A stretch of DNA of 64,000 nt from Eutreptiella sp. 'Long Island Sound 2002' (Eukaryota; Euglenozoa; Euglenophyceae; Eutreptiales; Eutreptiaceae): assembly GCA_964036045.1 (NCBI GenBank), contig OZ038394.1, positions 1,901,379 to 1,965,378 of the forward strand. Reading direction: 5' to 3'. Positions 47,092 to 58,608 of this stretch are shown piece by piece. The number at the start of each line of letters is the position of its first letter. Position 1 is the stretch's first letter. The position numbers and the translations under genes are program-made. A model generated the notes under the pieces. It had not been told where the DNA came from. It worked only from the letters and a program-made list of their open reading frames with translations, and searched no databases.

Positions 47092-47102
47092 CCACAATCG
47101 AG

Positions 47103-49235
47103 TTACGCTTTCCTCCATTTCAGATTTGTTCCCCGTGCAGAGCATTGGGGACCCCCGAGAAGGCAGGGGTGATGTAGCCCCTTTGCCCATTTGTGGGCCA
47201 TTTCAGATTTGATCCCCGTGCAGAGCACTGGGGACCCCCAAGAAGGCAGGGGTGATGTAGCCACTTTGCCCATTTGTGGGCCATTTGAGATTTGTTCCCC
47301 CTGCGGAGCATTGGGCACCCCCAAGAAGGCAAGTTTCATGCACCCGCTTTGCCCACTTGTGGGCCCTATCTGAATTTTTCCCCGTGCAAAGCATTGGGTA
47401 TCTCCCAAAAGGCAGGGGTGATGTAGCCGCTTTGCCCACTTGTGGGCCATTTCAGATTTGATCCCCGTGCGGAGCATTGGGGACCCCCAAGAAGGCAGGG
47501 GTGATGTAGCCACTTTGCCCATTTGTGGGCCATTTCAGATGTGATCCCCGTGCAAAGCATTGCGGACCCCCGAGAAGGCAGGGGTGATGTAGCCACTTTG
47601 CCCACTTGTGGGCCATTTCAGATTAAATCTACGTGCAGAGTATTGGGCACCCCTGAGAAGGCAGGGCTGATGCAGCCGCTTTCCCCAATTGTGGGCCATT
47701 TCATATTGAATCCCCGTGCAGAGCATTGTGGACGCCCGAGAAGGCAATGGTGATGTAGCCGCCTTGCCCACTTGTGGGCCATATCTGCATTTTTCCCCGT
47801 GCAGAGCATTGGGAACCCCCGAGAAGGCAGGGGTGATGTAGCCGCTTTGCCCACTTGTGGGCCATTTGAGATTTGTTCCCTGTGAAGAGCATTAGGGACC
47901 CCCAAGAAGGCAGGGGTGATGTTGCCACTTTGCCCTTTTTTGGGCCATTTCAGATTTGTTCCCCGTGCAGAGCATTCGGGGCCCCCCAGAAGGCAGGGGT
48001 GATGTAGCCGCTTTGCCCACTTCTGGGCCATATGTGAGTTTTTCCCCGTGCAGAGCATTAGGGACCCCCCAGAAGGCAGGGGTGATGTTGCCGCTTTGCC
48101 CACTTGTGGGCCATTTAAGCTTTGATCCCCGTGCAGAGCATTGGGGAACCCCAAGACCGAAGGGGTGATGTTGCCGCTCTGCCCATTTGTGGGCCATTTC
48201 AGATTTGTTGCCCGTGCAGAGCATTGGGGACCCCGAAGAAGGCAGGGCAGATGTAGCCGCTTTGCCCACTTGTAGGCCATCTCTGATGTTTGCCCCCTTG
48301 CAGAGCATTGGGGACCCCCACGAGGCAGGCGTGATGTAGCCGCTTTGCCCACTTGTGGGCCATTTCAGATTTGATCCCCATGTAGAGCATTGGGGACCCC
48401 CGAGAAGGCTGGGGTGATGTTGCCACTTTGCCCATTTGTGGGCCATTTCAGATTGGTTCCCCGTGCAGAGCATTGGGGACCCCCAAGAACGCTGGGGTGT
48501 TGTAGCCGCTTTGCCCACTTGTGGGCCATTTCAGATTTGATCCCCGTGCAGAGCATTGGGGACCCCCGAGAAGGCAGGGGTGATGTTGCCACTTTGCCCA
48601 CTTCTGGGCCATTTCAGATTGGTTCCCCGTGCAGAGCATTGGGTACCCCCAAGAAGGCAGGGCTGATGTAGCCGCTATGCCCACTTGTGGGCCTTTTCAG
48701 ATTGGTTCCGCGTGCAGAGCATTGGGGACACCGAGAAGGCAGGGGTGATGTAGCCCCTTTGCCCATTCGTGGGCCATTTCAGAGTTGTTCCCTGTGCAGA
48801 GCATTGGGGACCCCCAAGAAGGCAGAGGTGTTGTAGCCGCTTTGTCCATTTGTGTGCCATTTCAGATTTGATCCCTCTGCAGAGCACTGGGGACCCCCGA
48901 GAAGGCAAGGGTGATGTAGCCGCTTTGTCCCCGTGCAGAGCATTGGGGACCCCCAAGAAGGCAGGGGTGATGTAGCCGCTTTCCCCACTTGTGGGCCATT
49001 TCAGATTTGATCCCGGTGTAGAGCATTGGGGACCCCCGAGAAGGCAGGGGTGATGTAGCCACTTTGCCCACTTGTGGGCCATTTCAGATTTATTCCCCGG
49101 CAGAGCATTGGGGACCCCCAAGAAGGCAGGGGTGATGTAGCCGCTTTGCCCATTTGTGTGCCATTTCGGATTTGATCCGCGTGTAGAGCATTGGGGAACC
49201 TCAAGAAGGCAGGGGTGATGTAGCCACTTGGGGAT
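47103..49235. repeat. 83-bp satellite, about 25 diverged monomers, related to the 85-bp array
   Basis: AGGCAGGGGT recurs at 47161 and 47244 and an AGGCAAG variant at 47327, giving an 83-bp period. It shares GGCAGGGGTGA-GTAGCC, CTTTGCCCACTTGTGGGCCA and the GGGGA-CCCCGA core with the 85-bp monomer. It differs in the first part (CCCCGTGCAGAGCATTGGGG versus CCCCGCTCTGAAGCGGTGGG). Monomers are much more diverged from each other than in the 85-bp array, and a partly deleted unit occurs near 48920. Confidence 0.9.
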
Positions 49236-49760
49236 TGGGGTTACGGTTGGGATGTTTTACATGAAACCCTAACCCTACTCCCTTGCATATTCAGAATGCG
49301 GTTAGGGAAGCGATGTGTTACATGAAACCGTAAACCCATTCCCTTTCACATCGGGGATGGGGTCGGGGTATTGGTGTGTTACATCAAACCCTAACCTTGT
49401 TGCTTTTCGTATTGGGAATGTGGTTCCGGGAGTGGTCTCTCACATGACCTTCCAACCCTATTCCCTGTCGTATTGGGAGTGGGGCTAGGGTAGTGATGTG
49501 TTGCATGAAACCCTAACCCTATTCCCCTTCATATTGGGAGTGGGGTTAGTGTAGTGATGTGTTACATGAAACCCTAACCGTATTCCCTTTCATATCCGGA
49601 TTGGGGTTAGGGTCGTGGTGCGTTGCATGAAATTGTAACCCCATTCCCTTTAATGTTGGGAATGGAGATAGGGTAGTGGAGTCTTACACGAAACTCTAAA
49701 CCTATTCCCTTCCATATTGGGAGCGGGGTTGGGTTAGTGATGTGTTACATGAAACCCCAA
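49236..49760. repeat. 60-bp minisatellite with telomere-like motifs in both orientations
   Basis: About eight and a half units of 60-61 bp, phased by GTGTTACATGAAACC-like sequence at about 49314, 49374, 49434, 49494, 49555, 49615, 49675 and 49737. Most units contain AACCCTAACCC-like and, about 30 bp on, GGGGTTAGGGT-like sequence, so each unit can fold on itself. Confidence 0.85.
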
Positions 49761-49812
49761 TATGCCCCAATATGCAAGAATATGCATATTACACTCACGT
49801 GTGCACCGCCAT

Positions 49813-50185
49813 TCCTTCCCACGCTACGGCTCGCTGCGCTAGATGCGGGGGCCAGCTCCCGCACCCCCCTTAAATATCAAGACTCGTGCATTGCTACAGA
49901 TCGCCTTTGGTGTGCACCGCCTTGTGTATGCACCGCATTTCTCATGGTTAGCGGATAAACGGGAGGGGCATACGGGTAAACGGAGTGGCATTCATCCTTC
50001 CCACACTACAGCTCGCTGCGCTTGATGCGGGGGCCAGCCCCCGCATCCCCCTTAAATAACAAGACTTCTGAACTGCTACAGACCGCCTTTTGTGTGTATC
50101 ACCTTGTGTGTGCACCGCATCTCCCGTTGTCAGCGGGTAAACGGGAGGGCCATGCGTGTAAGCAGAGTGGCATTTGGTGTAAAAT
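49813..50185. repeat. Tandem duplication of about 184 bp
   Basis: CCTTCCCAC-CTAC-GCTCGCTGCGCT with GATGCGGGGGCCAGC and CCCCCTTAAATA begins at 49813 and again at about 49997. Both units end in a GTAAACGG(G)AG-like segment. No coding frame is convincing. Confidence 0.8.
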
Positions 50186-50378
50186 GTGCATATTCTTGCA
50201 TGTTGGGGGCCTTTGGCCCCACATCGGGCGCTACGCGCCCGTCCCGGCGGGTCCTCCGGACCGCCAGGTTGGGGGGGGGTGCTAAACAGGGGGCGGGGGG
50301 GCTAAAGCTCTCATATGCCATACACACGCACGCACACACACACACACAGACACACATATATATATATATATATATATA

Positions 50379-51448
<1,070 letters not shown>

Positions 51449-51604
51449 TATATACATGTATGTAATATATGTGGCTTATACCCCCCCCCCCCCGTGTTGG
51501 GGGCGCCTTTGGCACCGCCCCGGGCTTCCTCGCTTGCTTCGCTCGCTCGAATTACATGCCCGTGTGCACGGGTAAACGGCATGGTTGGCCCCCTTCCCCA
51601 ATAT

Positions 51605-51880
51605 TGGCACTTCGCGTCTACCTGGGAAGACAGTGTCTACCTGGGCAGACCGCGTCTACCTGGGGCAGACCGAGTCTACACCCTACAGACCGCCATACCC
51701 ATGTGCACGGGTAAATGGTGTTAGTGGACCGTTTTTTTGGCCCCCTTCGGCCCGCTTCCCAAATATTGGCACTTCACGTCTACAACATGCAGACAATGTC
51801 TACAATTAGCAGACTGTGTCGAGCAGACCGCGTCTACATGTGGCAGACAGTGTCTACAGACTACACCAAAATTTTCATGT
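51605..51880. repeat. GTCTAC/GCAGAC minisatellite, plus orientation
   Basis: A roughly 20-bp unit, GTCTACCTGGGCAGACNGC-like, in tandem at about 51627-51692 and, more diverged, at 51776-51865. The unit is itself an imperfect inverted repeat (GTCTAC and GCAGAC). The motif AATATTGGCACTTC precedes each cluster. Confidence 0.75.
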
Positions 51881-52224
51881 TCAGCGGGCAGACGGAGTGG
51901 CATTCAGTGTGAAATGTGCATATTCTTGCATATTGGAGCCGTTCGGCCCCACACGGGGTGCTACGCGCTTCGCCCCCCCCCCCCCCAAGGGGGGGCATGG
52001 ATCGTATATACCATATGTCTATATTTCCAGGAGAGGGGCGTAGTAATGTGTATATGACTTATGAGAGCTTTGCCCCCCCCCCCCCCCTGTTTGCCCCCCC
52101 CCGGGAGTCTGGAGGCGCCTCCCTTCCAGGCTTCCGCGCTCGCTTTGCTCGCTCGGAATACATGCCTGTGTACACAGGTAAACGCCGTTAGCGGCTCGTT
52201 CTTGGGGGAAGTGTCTTTGGGCGA

Positions 52225-52345
52225 AGTGCCCCAATATTGGCACTTCGCGTCTACCTGGGCAAACAGTGTCTTTCTGGAGCAGACCGCGTCTGCACCCTAC
52301 AGACCGCCATACCCATGTGCATGGGTAAACGGCGTTAGTGGACCA
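52225..52345. repeat. Second GTCTAC/GCAGAC repeat cluster
   Basis: The same family as 51605-51880: AATATTGGCACTTCGCGTCT, then GCAGACCGCGTCTGCACC, then CCATACCCATGTGCATGGGT. Confidence 0.7.
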
Positions 52346-52424
52346 TTTTTTGGGAAGAGGGCGATTTTGTCTTTTCTTTGATGTGTGTTGTTGGCTACTT
52401 TTTGGTGTTGGCCCCTTCTTTCTC

Positions 52425-52665
52425 CGTTGAACCCTAACCCACCAACTAATCTTTTATACACCTACTACGTGCGGTGTATGCAATGCCCACCTATTGGTTT
52501 GCCCTCCTCTCCCTACCATCTTCCCTTGGCCCTTCCGTCTCCATTGAACCCTGTAGACTGTAAGCCACCAATTAATCTTTTGTACACCTCATACTTGGGG
52601 TGTATCCAATGTCCACCCATTGGTACCCGCTCCCCTCCCTGTTATCATCAATCTGCGCCACAGCT
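52425..52665. repeat. Tandem duplication of about 120 bp
   Basis: CTTTTATACACCTACTACG with GTGTATGCAATGCCCACC is repeated as CTTTTGTACACCTCATACT with GTGTATCCAATGTCCACC. No gene. Confidence 0.7.
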
Positions 52666-52892
52666 CTGTTGCCTTGCCCATGCTTGGAGTACCCAAAATG
52701 TCTGTGGGGGTGAGTTTGCCTTACTTCACCTCTCCGAGTTGCACCGGTGGACTTATTGGATTCTTTCCCTCAACACTCGAGCTGATAGCTCAAACAAAAA
52801 AACAATATGGGGGTACACTCGTGCTGACACTCAAAAAGGAACAATATGAATAGATATATTTTTGAATGTCACGCGAGCACGCTCGCATGACC

Positions 52893-52908
52893 CTTCGGCA
52901 CGCTCGCG
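52893..52908. other. GC-rich perfect hairpin
   Basis: GGCACGC-TC-GCGTGCC forms a 7-bp stem with a 2-base loop, next to a related CGAGCACGCTCG. It could be a structured RNA or DNA element; nothing tells which. Confidence 0.4.
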
Positions 52909-52926
52909 TGCCTCTTTGCCCTAGCA

Positions 52927-53300
52927 GTGCCTCCACCTCATTGCCTTCAAAGCACTCCTTCCAGCCCTCATCCTCATTCCCTACAAATTTGTCTCTGCGG
53001 TCCACATCCCTGGAACCCGGTCGGTGGTAGCTGCATCATCTTCGTCTCCTGGGGATGGGTGCCTGCCGCCCTTGTCCTCATTCTGTATGCAGCAGTGCCT
53101 GCCGCCGCCGTCGTCTTCCCCTTCCAAAACATTTCCTCTGGACTTCTTCTAATCCCTTGTGCAGCAGTCCCCGCAGCCTCCCTCCTCATCCCCTGTAAAG
53201 CGGTCTGTGGCAGCTCCTTCATCCTTGTGTCCTGTGGATGCTGGCCTCCTCCTCATTCTCGCACAGGCAAAGACTCCCTTAATGTGGTGCCTGGTAATGC
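52927..53300. repeat. Imperfect tandem repeats with open frames on both strands
   Basis: Repeats of about 60 bp built around CCTCATCCCCTGT-GCAGCAGT-CCTGCCGC. The plus frame is hydrophobic (ALVLILYAAVPAAAVV, LLLIPCAAVPAASLLIPC) and the minus frame is basic (ALQGMRREAAGTAAQGIRR). Both look like by-products of the repeat, and neither shows a known domain. Confidence 0.5.
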
Positions 53301-53393
53301 CAAAGTGCGATTCAAATGCCTAGTCTCCCGACCATTGAACACACAGCACGTAGTAGAATACTAAGAAATTGTGTACAACTGTTTGTTGCTCAG

Positions 53394-53456
53394 GTTGCAC
53401 GGAAGAGGCCGCGGCAAGAGCTGCGCACGATTGGCCCTGCGAGAAAGCGCGCAAAG
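53394..53456 (+). CDS. Candidate 63-nt exon, module A (basic peptide)
   Basis: Flanked by GCTCAG and GTATGC. It encodes 21 residues, VARKRPRQELRTIGPARKRA then K, rich in Arg/Lys and reminiscent of a bipartite nuclear localisation signal. The same exon at 58546-58608 differs by a handful of bases. Confidence 0.45.
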
Positions 53457-54170
53457 GTATGCCCCTCGAGTCAAGTGGAGGGCATGGGTAAGAGACGCAA
53501 GGACACACCGATAAGAGTCGGCAGTATTTCAAATCGCTGTTGCAGTGGCGTAGTGCAAGGATCCATTTCTACACGCAAACTCATGATTGCACACACACAC
53601 TCTATGCTGACCAGCTGGGTCATCAGGGGGACATTAGCGAGGTTAGTTGGGTTGCAACTCGTTATTTTGTGTTTGAACAATGGCGCCAACCTTCCTCTCA
53701 TCAATATGGGATTTACTACTTGTGGGCTTTATCAAGTTGGGGTGGGTGTGTGTCTGGGGGGGGGGGGGGGGGCTTCGGGCCCTAATTGCAGACTATGAAT
53801 GATAAACTGACAACATCAGCTAGCTCTTTTTAAATGGGCAGGCTAAGGACTGATGATGGTTCAAAGGTCGGGCCTCTCCTCGGCCCACCTGGGCAGGGTA
53901 GCTAGACTTTTGCCTCCTACTACAGGCATACCAACGTAAGCATCCATGTCGGGGGAGCGCCAGCTGTCTGACTGTTCACGACGGGGTGGCCACTGAGGGA
54001 TCACATCACACCCGAAATAACTACTAGCAACCTCCGGTGTAGGTAGCGGGGGTCATCAATATCGAAATGGCAATTGGGGAACAAGGTGAGCTCTGGCACC
54101 ATGGGATCTAGTGACTCCATTTATCGGATTTTGTCATTGCATCCTTCCAACATCTGCCATAAAGGGTGGA

Positions 54171-54211
54171 TGGCATGGGAACAAGAGGCCACACCGCCGT
54201 GGTTCGAATCT
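54171..54211 (+). other. tRNA-like A/B boxes, possible SINE head in module A intron
   Basis: TGGCATGGGAA at 54171 resembles an A box and GGTTCGAATC at 54201 is a canonical B box about 30 bp on. The T arm pairs only partly. Modules B (59815) and C (63470) share the segment, but their B box is degraded (GGTGCGGATC, GGGTCAGGTC). Confidence 0.3.
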
Positions 54212-54257
54212 GCAATGCGTAGCAAGTGGTTGCTTTGTGTGTCTCCCTCTGCTCCAG

Positions 54258-54357
54258 ATTGTCAACCCATTTGAGATGTTGTACAAGCGGCTGGCCACCA
54301 CCAACAGCTCTGAGGTGCTCCCCCATCCTCCATCTGACCAAAGCAGCCACTGACACA
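54258..54357 (+). CDS. Candidate last shared exon, module A (short form)
   Basis: 100 nt between CTGCTCCAG and GTGAGT. Reads IVNPFEMLYKRLATTNSSEV then LPHPPSDQSSH and a TGA. The equivalent exon in module B is exactly 333 nt longer, owing to an in-frame low-complexity insert after ATTNS. Confidence 0.45.
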
Positions 54358-54574
54358 GTGAGTGAACCCCAATTTTACAAGCGTAATCACCCAGCTTCAG
54401 GTAATGACTGCACTCAACAGTACTGCGTCACGGGGAATTCAACAACAGGTACCCCTGTCAGTCCACAACCAAAACGTGCTGATGCTGTCGGGTGCAATAG
54501 GGTTTGTAGTAGTAGCAGCTGGAGTGTCATCAAACAAAGAAAAAGAAACGAACGTGTGCTGCCCCCGTCTCTTT

Positions 54575-55135
54575 GTCTACACTACGGCCAAGGGGGGCGG
54601 CCTGGTCGAATCCAGACACCCAACCCCCCCCCCCCCCCTTCCAGACCCCCAAAAGTTTTAGAACCCGTCTTTCTGAAATTTGAGAATTTGGGGGAAACTT
54701 CTGGCGCCACACGCGCCGGAAATTCCCTCGGGGGGCTTCCCGAGGGGAAAAAATTGTTTTTTACCCTATGTGTCTGTACTCAAAATACTAAGAATTTTGT
54801 GGAAAATGCAAAATTGGTTGAAAACCAGAAGAACAATTTTGGACTCCCGACCCAACCTCCGGGTTGGACCTTGGCTGATGGGACCTTGAGCTGATGGCCA
54901 AAATGTTTTTGAAAATTGTTTTTGGGCCCTCTTGTTTATGTTCAAAATGATAAGCGTGTCATCGGGATCATTTTGAGGAATGTATGTTGGGGTACCCATC
55001 GAACCTCCCTGGGACCCCGGCGGCTAACCACCCCACCAACTACCCCCCCCCCCCCTCCGGACCCCCAAAAGTTTTCGGACACGGTTGGGTGTCAAAATTC
55101 GAGCTAGCCGCCCCCCTTGGCTACGGTCTTGTCCA
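54575..55135. mobile_element. Imperfect inverted-repeat element
   Basis: CCAAGGGGGGCGGC, TCGAAT and GACACCCAAC near 54590-54627 recur inverted near 55080-55128 (GTTGGGTGTC, ATTCGAG, GCCGCCCCCCTTGG). ACCCCCAAAAGTTTT and C-rich tracts also occur inside both ends. CTACACT lies on both sides (about 54578 and 55138), possibly a 7-bp target duplication, but the termini are not cleanly aligned. No coding capacity. Confidence 0.5.
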
Positions 55136-55615
55136 AGCTACACTGAGTGAAGGATCATATTGCTTTGGGACCAATGGAATTTGCTACCAAGTGTCGGGCA
55201 GCCACAAACACAAGCGTTCCGGGATAGCATTGGTTAAGCTGTTTTTTTGGTGGGCACCTTTGTTGTCACCATTGGCTCCCTTTGCCCCCACAAAGATGTT
55301 GATTTGAGGCGGTCTTGGGCATTGGGGCTGGTACGCAGTGTGCACTCCCGTGTGGCTTTTTTGACCATGCCGTATGCAACCTATGGCGTTGTCTAAGCTA
55401 TAGCGGGCGTAGGGACCATATTAAATTAGGATGGTCGCGGGAGGTGTTTGTTTTTTCCCACAACTCTGGTGCAAGATACTTCAGCAACTGGCAATCCCAA
55501 CATTCCAGCCATATATATAGATAGATACAAAAAATCGAAACAAGGGTTACGTCTGTTTCCAACATTATCTTTCACTGTGTGATTTTTCGATAGCCACACA
55601 CTTGTGCACCCTCCA
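55136..55615. other. No gene seen
   Basis: Unremarkable non-coding sequence with a short TATATATAGATAGATA run near 55511. Confidence 0.4.
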
Positions 55616-55639
55616 CCTGATTACCCGTGCACCATAGAA

Positions 55640-55800
55640 ATTGCCGTCTGTAGTTTGTAGACACCGTCTGCGACAAGTAGACTTGTACTACTAATTGTAG
55701 ACACTGTCGGCATGTTTTAGAAGTGAAGTGCCAATATTTGGGAAAGGGGCCCCCTTACCCAAAAAAACAGGCTGCTAACGGCGTTTAAGATTGCAAAAAG
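55640..55800 (-). repeat. GTCTAC-family repeat in inverted orientation
   Basis: GTAGACACCGTCTGC and GTAGACACTGTC units, then GAAGTGCCAATATTTGGGAA and GCTAACGGCGTTTA, are the reverse complement of the arrangement at about 51750 and 52190-52340 (CGCCGTTAGC, AATATTGGCACTTC, GTCTAC). A dispersed family is therefore present in both orientations. Confidence 0.65.
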
Positions 55801-56800
55801 GAACACTTGTAAAGCGCCGCTGGGTGGGGGGCCAAAGGCACCGATAAGGGTTCCGGGCCCCTGGAATGGGGGCCCTCTAATGGGCGGGTGGGTGGGGGGC
55901 AGAGGTTGCATAAGCCGTATGTATGTGTGTTTAAATTTTTATGTATGACACCATGACAAATGTGCTTTGATTGGCTTTTACCTTGGTGACATTGTGGAAC
56001 TGCCAATCATCATCTTGAACACCCTGCGCTAGCCCAATTTTGGGTGAAAACCCCAAAATCCCCTAAACGTCAAGGCCAATGACAAAGACTGGACTGTTGA
56101 AACCAAATGCAACGCAAGACTTGAGATTTGTATGGATGAGAGCAGAACTATCTTTCCAATCTATGATGTGCTGGAGAACAAGCCAAACACACCCTCATTC
56201 TACCCAAATTGATCCAAAGTCAGATCATGGTGACCAAGCTAGGCCTGTCAGAATCAGGTAAGAAAACCCCTTTGCGCTCTGAATGTGGACCAGGAGTTTG
56301 CACCAGCAAGGTGCAAGCAATAGGCCGCAGATTTGTGCGAAAAGATCAAACGCCCGATGCCACTTGTTTTTGGTTTCCACCCAAATCACCTCGAAGAGGG
56401 TTGTTAGATCAAGCGCAGGCGCGGACGCCATATACCCCCCCTTTTGGGGGTCATTTGCGTGGCATACCCCAAGCTGTGGTATCCGACGTTAAACCCCTTG
56501 TAAAATCATCATTTTAGAAGAGAAAATGATCCCCCAATGAATTTTTCTTTTTTGAACTCTCTAACCCCCTGTACCCGGGTACCCCCTTTTTTGGGGGTTG
56601 GGGGTGGGGGTGGGGTCAAAACTTCTTTGCGTATTGCAGGCGCTGTGTGTGAATTTGGACCCGGGTCCAGGGCGACTTTTTTCTTGTACATGGATCCCCT
56701 AACCTATGGCAGGGGTCGCGCGTCCGAACGCCGGGTACCCCGAGTCACCCCCTCCTCTGGGCCCTTGCTAGTGAGGACATCCATTTTCACGCCGGATAAG
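55801..56800. other. No gene seen; low-complexity G/C-rich spacer
   Basis: Short open frames only. A 12-base palindrome GTACCCGGGTAC lies near 56571 beside a G/C tract. Nothing coding is convincing. Confidence 0.4.
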
Positions 56801-56803
56801 GCT

Positions 56804-57195
56804 GTTTAGTGACACCGCAAGGTTTCCTAAATTCGACTTTTTCGGAAACCCTTCTGTCGCCCCTAGGATGGGTTTGGGTGATGATTTAGTGACAATACAG
56901 GTACTTGGGCACCCATGGGGGGCCACGTAGTGGCCCCAAGGCCCATATAGCCCGAGCCATGGCCCCCCCAAAAGGCCCAAAAATGCCATCGTGTGGCCGT
57001 TTAGTGACACCCGCAAGGTTTCCAAAATTGGAGTTTTTCTGAAACCCTTCTGTCGCCCCTGAGATGTGTTTGGGTGATGACAATACGGGTACTTGAGCAC
57101 CCATAGGAACCCACGTAGTGGCCGCTAGGCCCATATGCCCCGAGCCATGGCCTCCCCGAAAGCCCCGAAATTGCTGTTTGTGGGCGGTTCAGTGG
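56804..57195. repeat. Tandem duplication of 195 bp
   Basis: GTTTAGTGACACC-GCAAGGTTTCC begins at 56804 and 56999, with matching CCCTTCTGTCGCCCCT, CACGTAGTGGCC and CGAGCCATGGCC in each. A third start (GGTTCAGTGGCACCC at 57185) is cut off. Confidence 0.85.
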
Positions 57196-57224
57196 CACCC
57201 GATGTGCGCACAAACTGCATTAGC

Positions 57225-58245
57225 AGCTTACCACCCTCTACAACTCAAAAACAGAAATTTTTTTATATATTTTGATAATGCACAATGATCAAATATTCTG
57301 TGTAAAGCGTGTTTTAGGCCCTCTTTATGTGTTTTTCACCCTTGTTCGGTGTTTGGAGGGGTAATGGGGGGCTTCCAAAGGGGATGGGCGCATGCAAATT
57401 TCTGGAACCAATTTTTTTGATATTTTGTCTATTCACAATGATCAAATATCCTATGTAAGGCATGTTTCATGCCCTCTTTATGTGCTTTTCACCCTTGTTC
57501 GGTGTTTGGAGGGGTAATGGGGGGCTTCCAAAGGGGATGGGCACATGCAAATTTCTGAAACCAATTTTTTTGATATTTTGTCTATTCACAATGATCAAAT
57601 ATCCTATGTAAGGCATGTTTCATGCCCTCTTTATGTGTTTTTCACCCTTGTTCGGTGTTTGGAGGGGTAATGGGGGGCTTCCAAAGGGGATGGGCACATG
57701 CAAATTTCTGAAACCAATTTTTTTTTGATATTTTGTCTATTCACAATGATCAAATATCCTATGTAAGGCATGTTTTATGCCCTCTTTATGTGTTTTTCAC
57801 CCTTGTTCGGTGTTTGGAGGGGTAAGGGGGGGCTCCCAAAGGGGGTGGGGCACAACCGGCTTATGTAGTTTTCCACCCTTGGCAGCTCAAAAATGCAAAT
57901 TTCTGAAACCAATTTTTTTGATATTTTGACCACTCACAATGATAAAATATCCTATGTGAAGCATGTTTTAGACGTCCTTCATGTGTTTTTCACCCCATTT
58001 GGGTGTTGGAGGGGGGCTGAGGCGGCTTTGAAGGGGCTGCGGCACAACCTGCTTATGCAATTTTCCACCCTTTGCAGCTCAAAAATGGAAATTTTTCAAA
58101 CCAAAATTCAAAATTCAAAATTTTCATTTTCGGACCATTCACAATGATCAAATATCCTGTGTAAAGCATGTTTTAGTCCTACTTTATGCGTTTTTCACCC
58201 TATTTGCGTGTTCACCCGGGGCTGGGGGGCTTCTGAATGACTTTG
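57225..58245. repeat. 153-bp tandem repeat with longer distal units
   Basis: CAATGATCAAATAT-like phase marks lie at 57283, 57436, 57589, 57744, 57937 and 58142: units of 153, 153, 155, 193 and 205 bp. The longer units carry an additional CTTATG-AGTTTTCCACCCTT-GCAGCTC segment, also seen ahead of the first unit. No coding frame. Confidence 0.88.
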
Positions 58246-58545
58246 TGACTAACCCAGTGATTGACTGACTGTGCCCCCTCCCTTTTCGAGGTGCCTTGCC
58301 TTTAGGCAATAGAATTTTATCGTGAAGGATATTTTGCGATATGACTATGAAACTCCCAATATCAATGGTGGTGTCTGTGTCCAAATTAAAAAACTCAACG
58401 TTGGTGTCTATGAGTGAAATCATCACAAAGAGACTTCTCTGCAGCTCTTATAACATCCAAGTACGATTCAAATGCCTGGTCTCCCACCCAGTGAACAGCT
58501 CTCAGTAGAATCCGAGGAAATTGTGTACAATTGTTTGTTGTTCAG

Positions 58546-58608
58546 GTTGCACGCAAGAGGCCGCGGCAAGAGCTGCGCACGGTTGGCGCTACCAGAAAGC
58601 GCGCAAAG
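58546..58608 (+). CDS. Candidate 63-nt exon, module B (basic peptide)
   Basis: Reads VARKRPRQELRTVGATRKRA then K, between GTTCAG and GTATGC. It matches the module A exon at 53394-53456 with three amino-acid changes, more similar than most of the flanks. Confidence 0.45.

Larger units (their letters stand above)
53305..54449 (+). repeat. Exon-intron module A (paralogue of module B)
   Basis: Collinear with 58461-60426. Conserved blocks: 53305-53680; about 53700-53890; and 54060-54449. Candidate exons sit at the best-conserved places: 53394-53456 between CAG and GTATGC; an exon ending in GGGGAACAAG before GTGAGC near 54086; and 54258-54357 between CTGCTCCAG and GTGAGT. In A the last exon contains an in-frame TGA at 54351-54353. 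Whether this is an expressed gene or a dispersed repeat that resembles one is open. Confidence 0.7.

Noticed and set aside
44360-47111. TTACGCTTT at 44360-44368 and 47103-47111 as a 9-bp Mutator-type target duplication around the ULP1-like ORF
   Set aside because: TTACGC is the core of the adjacent poly-A minisatellite and so occurs often by chance there, and no terminal inverted repeats lie inside the two copies.
49236-49760. A true chromosome end
   Set aside because: The telomere-like motifs are degenerate, in both orientations, embedded in a 60-bp unit and followed by 14 kb of other sequence.
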